Assembly (NCBI RefSeq): GCF_910592395.1 | Contig: NC_088322.1 | Coordinates: 14,503,431-14,567,430, forward strand | Length of the DNA: 64,000 nt | From: Lineus longissimus | Taxonomy: Eukaryota; Nemertea; Pilidiophora; Heteronemertea; Lineidae | Reading direction: 5' to 3' | Shown here: piece after piece, positions 14,132 through 27,400 of the stretch | How the letters are laid out: every line of letters begins with the position of its first letter | Numbering within the stretch: position 1 is the first letter of the stretch | The notes under the pieces: generated by a model | Database searches by the model: none | What the model saw: only the letters and a program-made list of their open reading frames with translations | What the model was told of the DNA's origin: nothing | Made by a program: the position numbers and the translations under genes

Positions 14132-14339
14132 TGCTCACTGTCCTAGCCACCACATTGCAAGCTATTCTTTATCATGCACTGGCGAGTCCCAACATGCACT
14201 TCTCCAACAGTGCGAGGAAAAGTCGATTTTTGCGTCAGAACCACTTCACGATCACCACGCGGTCTTCACTGCTCCTCCAGGGCAACCACACTCTGCGTAC
14301 TTCTCATCGAATCTCGCTATCGGCATTCTGTAACGAGAT

Positions 14340-14390
14340 GAGACTTCGGTTTATTTAGCCAATCAGTGGAGTTTGCTTTGGGCGGTGCAG
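14340..14390 (-). promoter_or_regulatory. Candidate promoter of Ly6 gene 1
   Basis: About 220-255 bp upstream of the gene 1 start, the minus strand shows in order a GC box (CCGCCC, 14385-14380), an inverted CCAAT box (ATTGG, 14363-14359) and a TATA-like CTAAATAA (14358-14351). The CCAAT and TATA-like motifs abut, which is closer than usual, so the core assignment is tentative. Confidence 0.35.
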
Positions 14391-15165
14391 GATTGTCCCT
14401 TTCCTTTTGACTCGTTTGGCTGGGTTACATAAACTGCTTGGCGATTGATGTATACATACCTTGAAGGACATGATATTTAGGTGCGGTCTTTTTTATCTCT
14501 GGGAGTGTGCAGCTTATAAAGGACCTTTCTCAAAAGCAATAACGTTGAGCGAATAAGTCCCCTTTTATCACCCATCACACGAGGAATACTCGACCTTAAG
14601 CAGAGCTGACAGCGGTCGAAATTTTGAGAGAGAAAAAGTTGTCTTCATTATTAATTGCTATAGATGGGGAACGAACTAGAGGTGAAGTCAATGCAAGTCT
14701 TAATTTACAAAATAAAGCATATCAATTCCCATGTGAAAATCACCAGCCATAGAGCTTGCAGTAATTAACCGGACAGCATTGTTTGGTAAGTGTAAAAGTG
14801 CGGTAGTGATATTCTTAGTATTAATCCAGCATGAATAAATTTCACTCGGCGCAAAATAAAAACCTCAGCGCTTATCACTAAAACACCGCTCAATATTTCT
14901 TATATACGTTCCGACAAGCGGATCAATAGGAATTCACTCTCCAATTAATATCCTCTCAGCACAGTACCAATATATCGAATTCTGTCCGAATCGGTAGTGG
15001 ACATTTTATGGAAGGGTGCGTTAAGCTGGTACTCTTTTATGAAGGTGTACATTGGATAATTCTTTTGTGATGTATCCCCCATTTTCATATACACCCTGTA
15101 ACTAATCCTACAGGTGGCGTCACCATGTTGTTGCTGTCGCGAAAACAAAAACGTAGATCTTTGCA

Positions 15166-15181
15166 CCCCCCCCCCCCCCCC
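15166..15181. repeat. Poly(C) run of 16
   Basis: An uninterrupted run of 16 C residues. G-rich on the minus strand, it could form a G-quadruplex; its length is also prone to sequencing error. Confidence 0.9.
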
Positions 15182-17063
15182 GCCTACCGTAACGACACCA
15201 CTACCACATCACCTTGCCACCAATGCGCTAGATCACATGAATAAAAATATGGTACCGTCCCGATAACGATGTCGACTATCGATGTGCACAATTGTTTTAG
15301 CTACAGATGTTGCAAACGATTATTCGTTAGTCGGATCACCCCCTTCAGATTAGTCAATCTAATCACGTGATTTAATGATTCCGATGTCCATAAATAAATC
15401 ACTTGGACGAAAAATAATGTAATAGGATCAAAGACCTAAATCGATTTGTTGAGTGAAGAAGTGTCTGTATGATCGATCAGATCTTCTTGGATCTTCTCAT
15501 CTCTGAAAAGTCAAAGGAATAGCAGATAGAAGAAAGAAAGCTGGGTTTCATAAGGAATCTTTCAACAGTTTCCAATGACTTCAAAGTGGTTGCCACAGTT
15601 CAACGGAAAAGACGGGCCGCTGATCTAAGATGTGTTCAAGCCTTCTAAACAAATAAGACGAGCTGTCAATGGGTATTCTCATTAGCTCGGCACTCTTTTC
15701 GAAGTCTTCGTTTGTAGAATGATCAGCCTCGTTACCTGCGGACTATTCGCAATGCATAGAATTGCTTTCAAGTAGGAAGTTAATTAGCAGATAGCTACTA
15801 ATAGCGTCTTCAAGTTAACTCTACATTTTCATGGTGTTAGCTGCAAAGTGAAAATCGACTCACGCTGATTTGAACAATGTGAAAATACCTTAGTAATGCC
15901 GCGTTTTTCTACAACACACGGATGGAAATAACCAAATCAAACAAAGATACTGTGTAATTTATATGGTGCTCTCTATTCTGTGTTTTGGAGTGTGAAAACA
16001 TCGACCAATGATGGAAAATATAGCTCATCACCTCCCGTTATTCTCGAGTGTATGAACGGAGAACAATGACAAGGGCGACCTTTGCCTGTTTTCCCTTAAT
16101 TGCAAATCCAATGGTCAACTTGAATATGTAAATGTAACTCTCGGGAAAAGAAACCATTTACCACGTAGCGCAAATTAGGAAAAGAAAATATTCATATATG
16201 CATGTACTTACACTATCTCTCATTAAGTCGGAGAAGTCCTATTTGTTTAACAAGAGAAACCGTCGTCCAACAAGAGAAAATGATGCCCCGAAAGCAGCAC
16301 CCGGAATCAACTCCTATACCTCACGGAGAAATAAACAACTGCCCAGACTCAGTGCAATTAATATGACACCTGCATGCACCTCAGAAATACTTATAGATAT
16401 ATTTATCTCCCACCTGCCATAACGCCGAAGGATGAATAGTTTTTTGTTTCGTGTCCCTGCTTTCGTAGGCGAGGCAGACCAAGCAGACGTTTTAGGACTT
16501 GCTGTCAGTTTGGGCAAATCAGAACACGTGATCTTGAATAGCTTTCTGTGTCAAGCATGTATCATAAAAGAAGTTTTCTCATTGGTCAATACAGACAGGG
16601 AGTCATAAAATTGTTACTATGGAAAGTGGCAAATTGTGATGGATTTTACGAAAGTGTTATGTAAACACATATACTCTGATATGTGGCTAATGTGATTCTG
16701 AATTCTTTGTACCAGCCAGTGAAATAGGATTAAGCCTCGGGCTTCTAATTGGCTCGTTCAACAGGAAGTCGTATATATGCAGCTGAGGAGGCAGTGCTCA
16801 TTTCCACAGTGAATGTGGTGACCTTTGGCTGGGCTTAACATTGATCCATTGCTCTGCTAAAGGAACAGAAGTATTCGATGAGGTGTGTGTTTATTATAAT
16901 ATCAAGTTATTCGTTGATGCTAAACTGTTCTCTGTTTCTCTTGGCCTCACCTGGCCGACGAAGGTTATCATAGCTATCAGGCTGTCGGCCACCCGCCCCA
17001 AACAATTCCCCACTCAAAGGTCAGGTGAGGTGCTTATCACCTTCCGGCAAAGACTTTAGGCAC

Positions 17064-17270
17064 GCAACAGGTTGTTTTACCATCATTTCACCTGTTAGTG
17101 CTCTTGCTGTTGCTGCCACGTTGCTAAGTGCGATAAACGTGTATTGTACTAAAACGAAAGAATTATCAAAACCTATTACTATTACGCGCAACCGACGGGG
17201 ACTGGTAAATTTCCGCAATAGGTTGTTTTACCATTATTTCATTATAAACAAAGGTGCTATTGCTGCAAGA
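17064..17270. repeat. Two-copy diverged tandem repeat
   Basis: GCAACAGGTTGTTTTACC at 17064 recurs as GCAATAGGTTGTTTTACC at 17215. Both are followed by an ATTTCA.. stretch and a TGCT.TTGCTG.. stretch. The offset is 151 bp. Confidence 0.6.
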
Positions 17271-19558
17271 ACGACCCCGATGTGCCAAGACACAGATATT
17301 ATCCAAAAAAGCTACGGGGATTATCAAAGCATATCAAAATAACCATTCGATGGACGCTCTATATGAGCACTTTTTGTTTTCATTTTGAATTTCATGACAA
17401 GGGTTATCATGCTGTCCCAAGTGAAACAGCTAATGCTGTACATTCAATCACCACATGTAGTCGCCTTGTATATTGCAATATCTTAGGCACAAAACCGATG
17501 CTCGCGACGACTGTTCGAACAACTAACAAGTGCATGTAGATGATTTCAGCTACTTGGAACGAGTGCGGAAGAGAAGACAGTTACCCTCAACGAAACGACA
17601 GGTCGCCATAAGTACAAAGCAACGGCAGACGAGAGGGTGACGGGAGGGAGTCGTGCTGAAATCATGAGGTAACTTTCATCTTGAAAGCTTTGACAGAGAC
17701 TTTGAGAGTCTCAAAGACTGCACACTACAAAACTTCGCAAGGCAAGCGATCACAACAAGGAGGTTCCGATCCACTCGGAGAGGAAAGGAGCATTCAGCTC
17801 AAAACAAAGTTCGGAAGATATGAGAAGCTCCTTGAACAAAATGTCTTATGACGGTGAGCCTGGTCAAGGTACGGTCAGGGTTCACTGCTGGTTCCTTGCG
17901 GGGTGTCCCCGAGATCTGTTCGATTGCAGCACTGCTTCGGTTCAGTTGGCGCTGGAACCCCGCTCTAGGCCTAGTTCCTTAGCGCAGGTAGCGAATGCGT
18001 CATGGCTTGGAGTATCATGATGTTAGGTTATCTCTTCGAAATGTACTACAAGACTGTTGAGAGCTTTGGTTGTTTCTTTTAGCAATAACTGAGCTGTTCT
18101 GAAGAGATGAATACGTCATCATTGTTGTTTCCGGGCCGATAAATCTGGAATTGGAATTCCTTGTCAATATCGAATGTCAATCATTACAATGTAACATAGA
18201 CTCCAAACAAACATAGACGCCATCTATACAGGGTTCCTTGTGATGTCTTATTGCATGCTTCAGTTCATCGTAGCTACAAGAAGGATGTTTCATCAATATA
18301 TCCGTTTACCTTTGCAACACAGAAACAAGGCCCTCCTTACCTAGTGTGGTGGGATATGAAGGAATGCGGACTGTGACATTACGAGCCTCTAAATGAACTA
18401 GCCTTTGGCGTTTCTTTTGTGTCTGTTGTCCTTTTCAAAAACAAGGTTCTCCGAGTTCTTTGAAAGCGGTATCACCTTTAAGAAGCTGAGCAACAGAATA
18501 GAAAAGCGTGATTCGGATAGATGGCGTTTATGAGGCTGAAATCGACAAGGTTGATCAAGGGATGGAGGGGGTTGATGCTGATTGGCCGAAACATTTCACG
18601 CTATGCGAAGCGGTTTCCCGCGGTTTGCATACTGTTTCACTAAATACTCAATAAGAACAATATAAAGTATCCAGAATCTTGCCACGACGTGTACTAACAT
18701 ATTTCAGATACACGTACTTGCAGCAACGCTGGTGATAAGATGATTTAATCCATGGAATATTGGCACTATTTCGCCATTGCAGCATCCGATCCTCGCACGA
18801 TGTTGGAAAGAGCCATTCAGATTGCTCAGATAAAATTTGGTCTTAAGGTTGGATAAACTAATGCAAACTAGGTCTCCTTCATACAGAGGATGTTTGATGC
18901 TTTGATTATATATGCCTTCTGTGGGCAGAGTGCTGACAAGCCCGTGCGCACTATTTTTCCAAATATCTCTCTGGAAGTGAGGTTGAATGAAACTTAACAT
19001 ATACCGGTACCGTGAAAAATTTACGTTTTGAATTTGTCGAATTTTATTTTGGGTCCCAACATGACTTTCGAACTTGAGATTCGAGAACTTTTTGGAAGGT
19101 TTGACCTTAAATATACTGGTCTATCAGACCATTTTACTAGATACATAGGTTGCATACTTCGGAAACATGCGAAAAGGTTGGTTTATGTTGAGGACCCTGT
19201 TTGCCAAATATAGGCCCACGGAAATTTAGGGGAAGGGGGTTAAGGGCCGCTGAACAGCAGTTGCATTTTACTCATGAATGTCTTCAAATCCAATCTCGCC
19301 AACCACTCTTCTCCCCGTTGCATCTTCCGCCTCTGCTGTCATCATAACGAGGCTTCTGGAAGTCGCGCTGTCACCATAACGAGGCTTCGCCACTCGCGAT
19401 ACCCACTTCTCTCATCGTTTCCATTCAACATATTAACGCTTGCGGGATACACAGATAGTGGTAGCTCGTCTTACGCGTTCTTTCTTAATTGTTGTCATTT
19501 GCAGCTTCTTCACAGCTCGGAATAACATCATTCAGTTTGTCCGATTCTATCTTGACTG

Positions 19559-19991
19559 GGAGATACGAGTCGAAAATAGGATACGTTGACAGAAGATGCA
19601 CCGATTTGGTCAATGAGTTCTTGAGGTAGGTTCAGAATGTAAAACTAGTTTTTGTACTTTATTTGCAGCTGAGGGACAGTGAGGCACTTAGTACAACCCA
19701 AGTTATAATCAATTTCACGTAAAAAATGTAACTACACGCAAATAAGTGTGAAACGGCTCATTTTTGGCCAAGGTTCGTCTGATTCTGGCAACTATGTATT
19801 TCTTTATACTTCGGGTGTTGGAGTTTCAGATGAAATATGATAATTGATTAAACTGTTGCAATTCCTTCGTGAAATCACCAAACATCTGAATGCCATTTTC
19901 TCCATTGTAGTCTCTAATTGGAGATACGAGAAAATCGTAGGTATAAAATAAGATGCAGCGATTCAGTCAGTGAGCCCTTAAGGTAGGTTCT
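19559..19991. repeat. Two diverged copies about 360 bp apart
   Basis: Blocks at 19559-19635 and 19920-19991 share GGAGATACGAG, AGATGCA.CGATT, GTCA.TGAG and AGGTAGGTTC in the same order. Confidence 0.55.
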
Positions 19992-21734
19992 TTTAGAGTG
20001 TTGAAATATATTGTGTTGGTGTATTGGTATGTTGCCAGCATTGTCTCAATGTAAGCTATCAAACAGAGCTCCCCTATTAGCTCCAACACCCAGCAGCAAG
20101 TGTGCAGCAGTTTATTGATCACGTTTCGAGAAGGAAATTAGGACGATAACAAGTTTATATCAAGTAGATTATTGGGAGAGATCCAGAGGCAATTTCGTGG
20201 AAGTCACGATGGAACAGCCGATGACAATACTACCAATTGCAATTGTAATGCATTGAAGCTTAAAGTGTGTGATCGAGTGTTGACACTCCACGGACTGCAT
20301 GCACGTGTCTGGTCCTTTTGGGAAGCCTGAAACAGGTATAAGGCAATTCGCCACCTTCCCTTAGCTACATCTAGGGCCCTTTAGTATCGGTGTGAAAGTG
20401 ATTTCACCTCTGGTTAATCGGAAACTCTCTACTCGGCCATTATCATGCCATTCTACGCTGCACAAGCATCACAGAATGGTAGCGATGGCATGGTAGCGAT
20501 GTATACTCTAATTGGTCAGTAAATTGCAGCTCAGGGAAAAGTGGATGGCAGACAGAAAGTAGTGGTATATAACAAGTTTCACGATCCGTACAAATTACAA
20601 AGTACGAAGCATGAAGGCCTAAGGGGAATTCAACTTTTTCTGAAAATGCATCTTCTTTCAAAAATCCCGCTCACGACACACAGCAACTAATCGAAAATAA
20701 CACTTTCCTTCTGAACCGTGTAAATAACCGTCCCGAGACTCACCCCTCGCCAGCTGCAGTCAACAACCTGCTGCATCTGTTTTTCGTGTATCGATTTCGG
20801 ATCATAAGGAAGCGAGCCAGTAACATGGTTATATTCATGGACTTATAAGCATGAATGCGTCAATCTGTGACAGAACGCAATATATGGGAGCGATAGATTG
20901 GAGTGTATCATCGTTATTATGCGGCGTTCTTATTCCAGAGTATGATTGAAGGATGGGAAACGCTGAACCGTCAAGAGTTCACAACAAATGTTTGTTATCT
21001 ACTCTGAAATAATGAATGTTGACGAGATTTCTTGCAATCATGTTGAGAGCAATCAACAGATGAAGCGATGGGATCAAACCATATTTTTGGCAAAAAGTTG
21101 TAGACCGTCATAGACCACGACTTCACGCAACAAGAGTGTTCACGTGTCGGAAGTCAATTGTATTGGTCCTGTTAGAAAACGATTTCGCTCTCGTCAGGCC
21201 TTGAACGATGGCTGCAAGACCTCTAAAAGGGTTAACATGATAGTCGTTAAGGTAATTAACAAAATGCATTGCTTCCTCAGCTGACACCGTAACGCTGAGA
21301 TTATAAAGCTAATTAAAAACTCCATTTTAGAGCAGGCGTCATCTGATTTCATTGTAAATACAAAATACGCCGTTTCAAACGTCGCTCACAGCATCATGAG
21401 CTCCCGGTCTCTATCAGAAGGGAAATTAAAAGTGATATCCATCCGTAGTCCAAATTAATGGGTTTCAAAATGACGTATCGTTTAAGGCCACATCACTTAT
21501 CAGAGAGGACATTTGGCATTCTCAAAACAGACATAATATTCGAACAGAGACTGCCTCACCACACTACTACATGCGCTGGAGTATGGTCATTTGGGTTTAG
21601 TCATCTTAAACCTTTTCCCATTCAATAACTGGGTTCAAATGGACTACTTTTCTTGCCCAACCTCAACTGAACCTCTAATCTCACCCTCCCCTCAAGTCGT
21701 AATTTTTTTCATTTGGTTTGTCCATCCATCTTAT

Positions 21735-21753
21735 AAACAACAACAACAACAAC
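21735..21753. repeat. (CAA)n microsatellite
   Basis: About six uninterrupted CAA units. Confidence 0.85.
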
Positions 21754-22484
21754 ATTTTTCTGACTCTGAGAATGATCATGAAAACCTCGACAGACAATAC
21801 TGTCCATGACACCTCCACCGACATGGCAGTTTTTTACATCCCATTGTTATGGGGCTCCAAATGTCTTTTTCTGGGGCTTCAGTAGGATCAACTCCGGCAC
21901 TAATCTAAGCTGTCTTTTGTTGAAATCTGTTTTGGCCAAGTTGTGGTAGCTGGTGTTTTACGGTCGGATTAGGTAGGCAATGAATCAGGATCAGCCGATA
22001 CACCTAATCCCCATAAAGCGACCAAGCTAGCTCTTTTTTGGTTTAGGTTTAGAATATCATGCCGATCACTAAAGTGGCCAACAACTATTGTTCGAATTCT
22101 GTCTACAGAGGTAAACAACATCTTTCTGGCTCTGAAAACACGAGTGATGGTTGTGAAAAAGTCGAAGGTCAAATGTCATGATACTAAATGTATTTCACCA
22201 CAAAGAGAGTTTTTCGCAATTGTTATCTTTCTGAAAGAGTCTGTCTATTTGTAGAAACAGAAGGTTTATGATAGATTATTAGCAACCTGTCCCTTTTATT
22301 TTTAACTGATAGTCTATTCCTGCGTACGCGTATATGTTTAAACCAGTCATGTTACATTACCTTCACGGGACGACAAAATGGCGCTCATCCAAGCACTCCG
22401 GTTATTCTTTGAAACACTCCTCACCCAATGCATGCCACGGGAGCTCCCGTCCCCTGGCAATAAAACAACCAGCTTACCAATAAT

Positions 22485-22860
22485 TGAAGAGCCATTTCCC
22501 TCGAGGCGAGAAGTGTGTTTGTCGCTTGAGGAGCAGGTGATTTATGTATTTTTATTCGTCTGCTTCTGCAACAAGTCGCGAACGGAATCGCACTCCAGTC
22601 CTCCGCCATTGGTTACAGCAGATGAGGGAAGCTTGCACAGTTAACAGTCTCTTGTCTACAATGGAAGCCATTTTCTCGTGGTTGCAGATGAATTTGTCGC
22701 TAGAGCAGTAGGTGATGCATACATTGTACAAATAGTCTTCTGTTGCAGCAAGTTGTAACGGTATCACACTCCACGCCTCAAACATTGGTGACCGCTGGTG
22801 ACTCTACTCCCACTCTACCCTACTGACTCTACCTCCACGTTGGAAGCCATTTCCCGGCTT
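22485..22860. repeat. About 176 bp diverged tandem repeat, two copies plus part of a third
   Basis: The marker AGCCATTT recurs near 22490, 22667 and 22846, and TTTGTCGCT recurs at 22518 and 22693. Between them, TCTG.TGCA.CAAGT and ATCACACTCCA-like stretches line up. Shadow open frames in both copies read similarly (AEDWSAIPF / FEAWSVIPL), but there is no gene evidence. Confidence 0.6.
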
Positions 22861-23139
22861 GATGCTTCGCATGTCTATATAATTATAGTCTCTCCGATCG
22901 CCCCTTTGCCAGGAACTATTCAACCCAACATCAGGTCAAGCTAGGATTACTCGTTAAATCAGATGGGTGACTTCGTGCACCCATCCCATCTTGGCTTCAG
23001 GCCAATCAGTTCACTCAAGCTCGCAATGCACAGTCATCCGTCTTTCATCCGTCTTTCATCCTAACTCGTCCTTAATCTGCGGTAATTAGCCACGGCTTCA
23101 TTGGCAGGCTAACTACCAGTAACTCAATCCATCCTCAGC

Positions 23140-23331
23140 AGGCATTTCATCAGTGCATAAGGCATTTCATTAGGACTTAATGCATTTCATTAGTACATCA
23201 GGCATTTCATGTGTACCAGTAGGCATTTGATTAGTACAACAGGCATTTCATGTGTACCAGTAGGCATTTGATTTGTACATCAGGCATTTCGTGTGTACCA
23301 GTAGGCATTTGATTTGTACATCAGGCATTTC
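23140..23331. repeat. 20-21 bp minisatellite, about ten copies
   Basis: The unit AGGCATTTCATNNGTACNNN repeats head to tail about ten times with drift. In its second half two versions (AGGCATTTCATGTGTACCAG and AGGCATTTGATTTGTACATC) alternate, giving a higher-order unit of about 41 bp. Confidence 0.85.
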
Positions 23332-24423
23332 AAGAGCTAAGATAGTGGTAGAGTACTACAAGATATGAATCAATGTGCATCATCCGTAAACGGTCACCCA
23401 AGTAGCATTGCGAAAACGTACAATTTGTTGTTCCGAAGGCCGATGAACTTGGCCTCTGTACATTAGTTCAACGTACTTTTGTACTGAAGTCTCGCCTTTT
23501 CTGATGGTGGAATTCCAGGTCCCATCATAACTATCCCTGATTGGTTCATTTCTCATCACTATCTCGGTGAAGCAGAATAGAGATGCTCTGATTGGACAAT
23601 ACAAGGGAATGATTTACATATTCACAATGCACGTACAGGCATCGTGCACTGAATCCTGGCAGGCCCTCAGCAAAAGTGACGTGTCAGTGAACCGTAATGC
23701 AGTTTCCTTAGCTTGCGACAGAGCAACGATACCCTGTAGACTTGCAGCCAGCCTTCATTAGTCATTTTATTAGTTTATAGCGCTTGAAAACTAATGATTT
23801 TAACTCCGCATGCAAGCAATTTGGCGGCTTCGTAATACATGCGTTCTCAAACGAAGATATTCGAATAATCACGATTAATTCTCAAAAACACTTCTGCAGC
23901 AGCAAGTAATTGCCACTAAACTGTGGCGAAAATGATTCCAGTGCGAAATATCCTTGAATTATTGCCAAAACAATTGATTCTCCACCTTCCCCTGTCTTGA
24001 AGAGGAATCCTGTTGCATTCTAGGGAAGGTAGTAATCCCAGTTGGCCTCGGGCGTAAGTAAGAACATGGATGGCCATGGTTGGATACGAAGGTGGTGGAC
24101 AATTTCAGCTTCAATCATCTCTCCTCAACCACACAGAGTATTGCCGTCGGTATTCCCATTCAGTAGGCGACGCTGCACCAGTCTTTACGCCTTTTTGTGG
24201 AGGCTGGGAATCGGTAAAAACATCGCGCTTTCAGCCAACATGATTTGACCCATTCAGCTCGTAAACTAACAAGTTTAAACTTATTTGATTTGTTGTCATT
24301 TTATCTATTCAGATATTTTCCTGATGTCCCCGATGTAAGCTGCTGAGTCAAAAAGCTGGTGTCTCAAAGGATTTGATTGGACGCTATAGTTTTAGAAATC
24401 ACGTGATGTTTTTCAAGGTCAAG

Positions 24424-24493
24424 ATGGTCGCTGGATACTGGCTGGCGGGTCACGTGACCGTGACTGTGCTGCTCACGTTATTTGTAGACGAAG
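24424..24493 (+). CDS. Ly6 gene 2, candidate signal-peptide exon
   Basis: The 70 nt open with ATGG and encode 23 residues with a hydrophobic core (VTVTVLLTLFV), then one base and donor GTAGGTA. Phase 1 fits exon 2, and the joined codon would be glycine as in Ly6 gene 1. An ATTGG motif lies about 47 bp upstream. Other ATGs between here and 45 kb that I checked run into stops or have the wrong phase. It could still belong to another gene. Confidence 0.5.
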
Positions 24494-27400
24494 GTAGGTA
24501 TTAATGTTCTTACTTTTCCTTATATCTCATTGTTAAAATATCCCTCACATGGTGGTTATAACTAAACCGCGTACAGTGGGCATACTGGCATCACAAATGG
24601 AGTTCGGCAATTCGAAGGCCATCATCACTACCCAAGCCTTGCAGACATACATACTAGTACTGCATAACCTACTCTTCCTCTGGTCTCTGATGCTTGTCTC
24701 GCCAGATGACAGATCGTTGCCCGGGCGGGATTGTCGCCTAGTTCCAATTAATGATGTGCAACACGTCAACAAGCTGTGTGATTGAACCTGTGATCCGAAG
24801 TGGCAGGTGCAGCCGCCGGAGTCGACGGAGCCCTCTTCAATGCAGAGATTACTGTCCGTACAACCTGAGGCACAACACAGAAATCATCACATAATCACCT
24901 TGAAGTAGGCATCGTCAGTGATTACTCCATTGCATCACCGGTATTATGAGGACAGTAGGTAAAAGTAGCCCTCATTGTCAATCTAGCTTTTGTAAGGCCA
25001 ATGCCCATTCTTCACAGACTGAACGAGACCTAGACTATGATGATAGTATCATCCCCGTCTTCCATCCTGAGATCTGGTGGAATAGCCAGCTTCAACCAGG
25101 CTGCTGAAACAGAAATAATATTGGTTTCATGATATAGAGAGTAATCAGGTTAACCAAGTGGTTAGAGAGAGCGAAGATATTTCGAAGTCCCGCAAGGTGC
25201 GCATAGTTTTCCCCCATTCTCATCCAGAAAACCACGCTGCCTTTTTTGGGTTGAAAGTAGACCTAACCCATGAACGTAAATATCATATATGGCCACCCGA
25301 AAACCTGAGGTCGCATAAAATCTATGATAAACGAGAGTACCAAAATTACCCGTTTTTATCCATCCCGCACGAGGTGCACTGAGGTGGGATTAGCGCCGGA
25401 GCTGGCGGACTCGTTATCCAAACAAAGGCATTGATTTACTAGCTTGAGTTAAATACCATTCCAGGTCGTATCTCATTCCTTTGCTGGAACAGAAATCGAT
25501 TTACGATTCGCCCACAATGACACAGCAACCAGTGGCAATTTGTTTTATCTATGTACGAAAGAGACCCAGCCGCGTGTTGCCGGAATCGGCCATCGTTGGA
25601 CAAAAGTTGTCCTTATCTAAACTGCTGATGATCCGGATTGCAGCAACAGCTATATTTTGAGAAATCTAGCACCCGTACAGCTATCGGATAAGACCCAATT
25701 AGGACAGAATCCATCCTTAAAAGACTAATGCATACGCTCGGAATTTTACAGGCGACAACTTGGCTTTAACGAACGAATTCTGTCTCCAACCTGCATCAGC
25801 CTGCAGTGACTGATACTCAAAGTCTTTGCTGGGGGCGTCGGAAGGGGGGCGTGTCGAAGAAATGAACGCGACTGACACTCAGAGGCAATGCAAGGGGTAT
25901 CGTCTTAAAAAGTGAGTGATGACGTAATTCGCAAGCGGCGGTGTAAGATCTGCTACTGAAAGAGTTACATGGACCACGCGGCAGTTCCTGTTGAGAGAAT
26001 GCTAAAAGTCTCAAGCCTATTGAATCATCAGTATATCATGAAGTTGCAAAGCGGCAGTGTCTAGTGAAGTCATACAGTTACTGATATATAGAGGGAGATA
26101 GATTATACAAGCACTGATTCATTAGCACATTCGTGCGACCCTGGGCTCTAATTCATTTGAATTAAAGCAGTAGATTGCCCCTAAACACAAGATCGATGGG
26201 GTGTCGAGAGAAATTGCTAAAGCAATTATTTCCCCTTCCCACAAACAGAGGACAAATTGAAGATTTGAAATGTCACAGGCGGTCGCCGACCTTGGATAAC
26301 TAATGAAAGGTTACCAAGTCATGTGGTGTGTCATTAAAGTGATGGCTTCTTTCCTCAACTGAAAATACGACCACGCCCTCTTTTGAGAAATCAAAAATTG
26401 ACCTCGTCCTTGAATCCATTTTCTTGAACTTTTAAAGTTAATTGAAGGCAAATTAGTTGTGGATTAGTGTCTTACAATCTGATGGCAATTGTTGATTAAC
26501 AGGTTTCAATGACATAGAAGTTACTTCATGGCAATATGTTACAATCTAGCAGACTTTTCGGAGGGAAGCTTTTGTGCCAGATGTTAAGCACGATAATGAT
26601 AAGGCGGGCAATCTTCTTAATAATACAGCCATTTGTTGTTATGACCGTGACCTTCCTGTTTCCATACATCAAATAAGACGATGTTCTTTTGAAAAAAGTT
26701 ATCTTTGGCATGAATATCAATGCTGCCTTATCTGGTGGTCACGAACACCGTTCACTGCCAAAGAATGTGCAGTCGCAAACGAAGAAAGGTAGCGGTGAAT
26801 TTCGTAGCTGTGTCGTAAAAATCTTAAATCTGCTGAGGAATCAGACCCCCTTGAGAATGGACAAGCATTTAGCAACAGCAGAATACCATGAATAACAATT
26901 CCATCGCGTGCGGCCTGCTTCTCTGGTATGTGTGCTTTATAACATAGATAAAGACAAGGTGTGATCTGTATATGATATGGCTCCAGGGCTAATGGAAACG
27001 CTAAGTAACGCCCCGCCAGCAGTGGCGGTATCCATTATTGCTTTATTGGGAGGGCAGTGCAGTTGAACCAACAGACTGACCAGGCTTAACCCCGCCTGAC
27101 ATTATGCGTTGAATGATAATTGGTGCCTTAGACAACTATGGGCCAACGAAGCCAGTAGCCTATGCAGGCTTTGCGTACGAGGGTGGGGATAAAGCTATAC
27201 GTTTTGCCATTTAGGGACCATCTTCAAAACAAATGTCACTAACCCTTACATCTGAAGTGTTTTCGAACCCACCATACTAATTTAAATCTATGTATCTTTC
27301 ATGACGTAAAATCAATGCTGATTACTCCGCTGTCTTTGCCTGCGCGCGTCTCTAGCTAATTTATTTAGCATGATAGATGGGCTCTTAGTAAAGAACGCTG

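Larger units (their letters stand above)
14132..24423. other. Interval between the two divergent Ly6 genes
   Basis: About 10.3 kb separates the two inferred signal-peptide exons. I find no convincing exon. It holds a C homopolymer, several diverged local duplications (17064-17270, 19559-19991, 22485-22860), a (CAA)n tract and a 20-21 bp tandem array. A TATA-like GTATATATGC with an upstream ATTGG motif near 16750-16780 could be a promoter, but no gene follows. Confidence 0.5.

Noticed and set aside
16750..16860. Promoter with TATA-like GTATATATGC near 16780
   Set aside because: Motif spacing is plausible, but the first ATG is followed at once by a stop and no exon is identifiable downstream, so it is mentioned only in the interval note.
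23140..23331. CRISPR-like array
   Set aside because: The units are contiguous with no unique spacers, they drift, and the genome is eukaryotic. It is a minisatellite.
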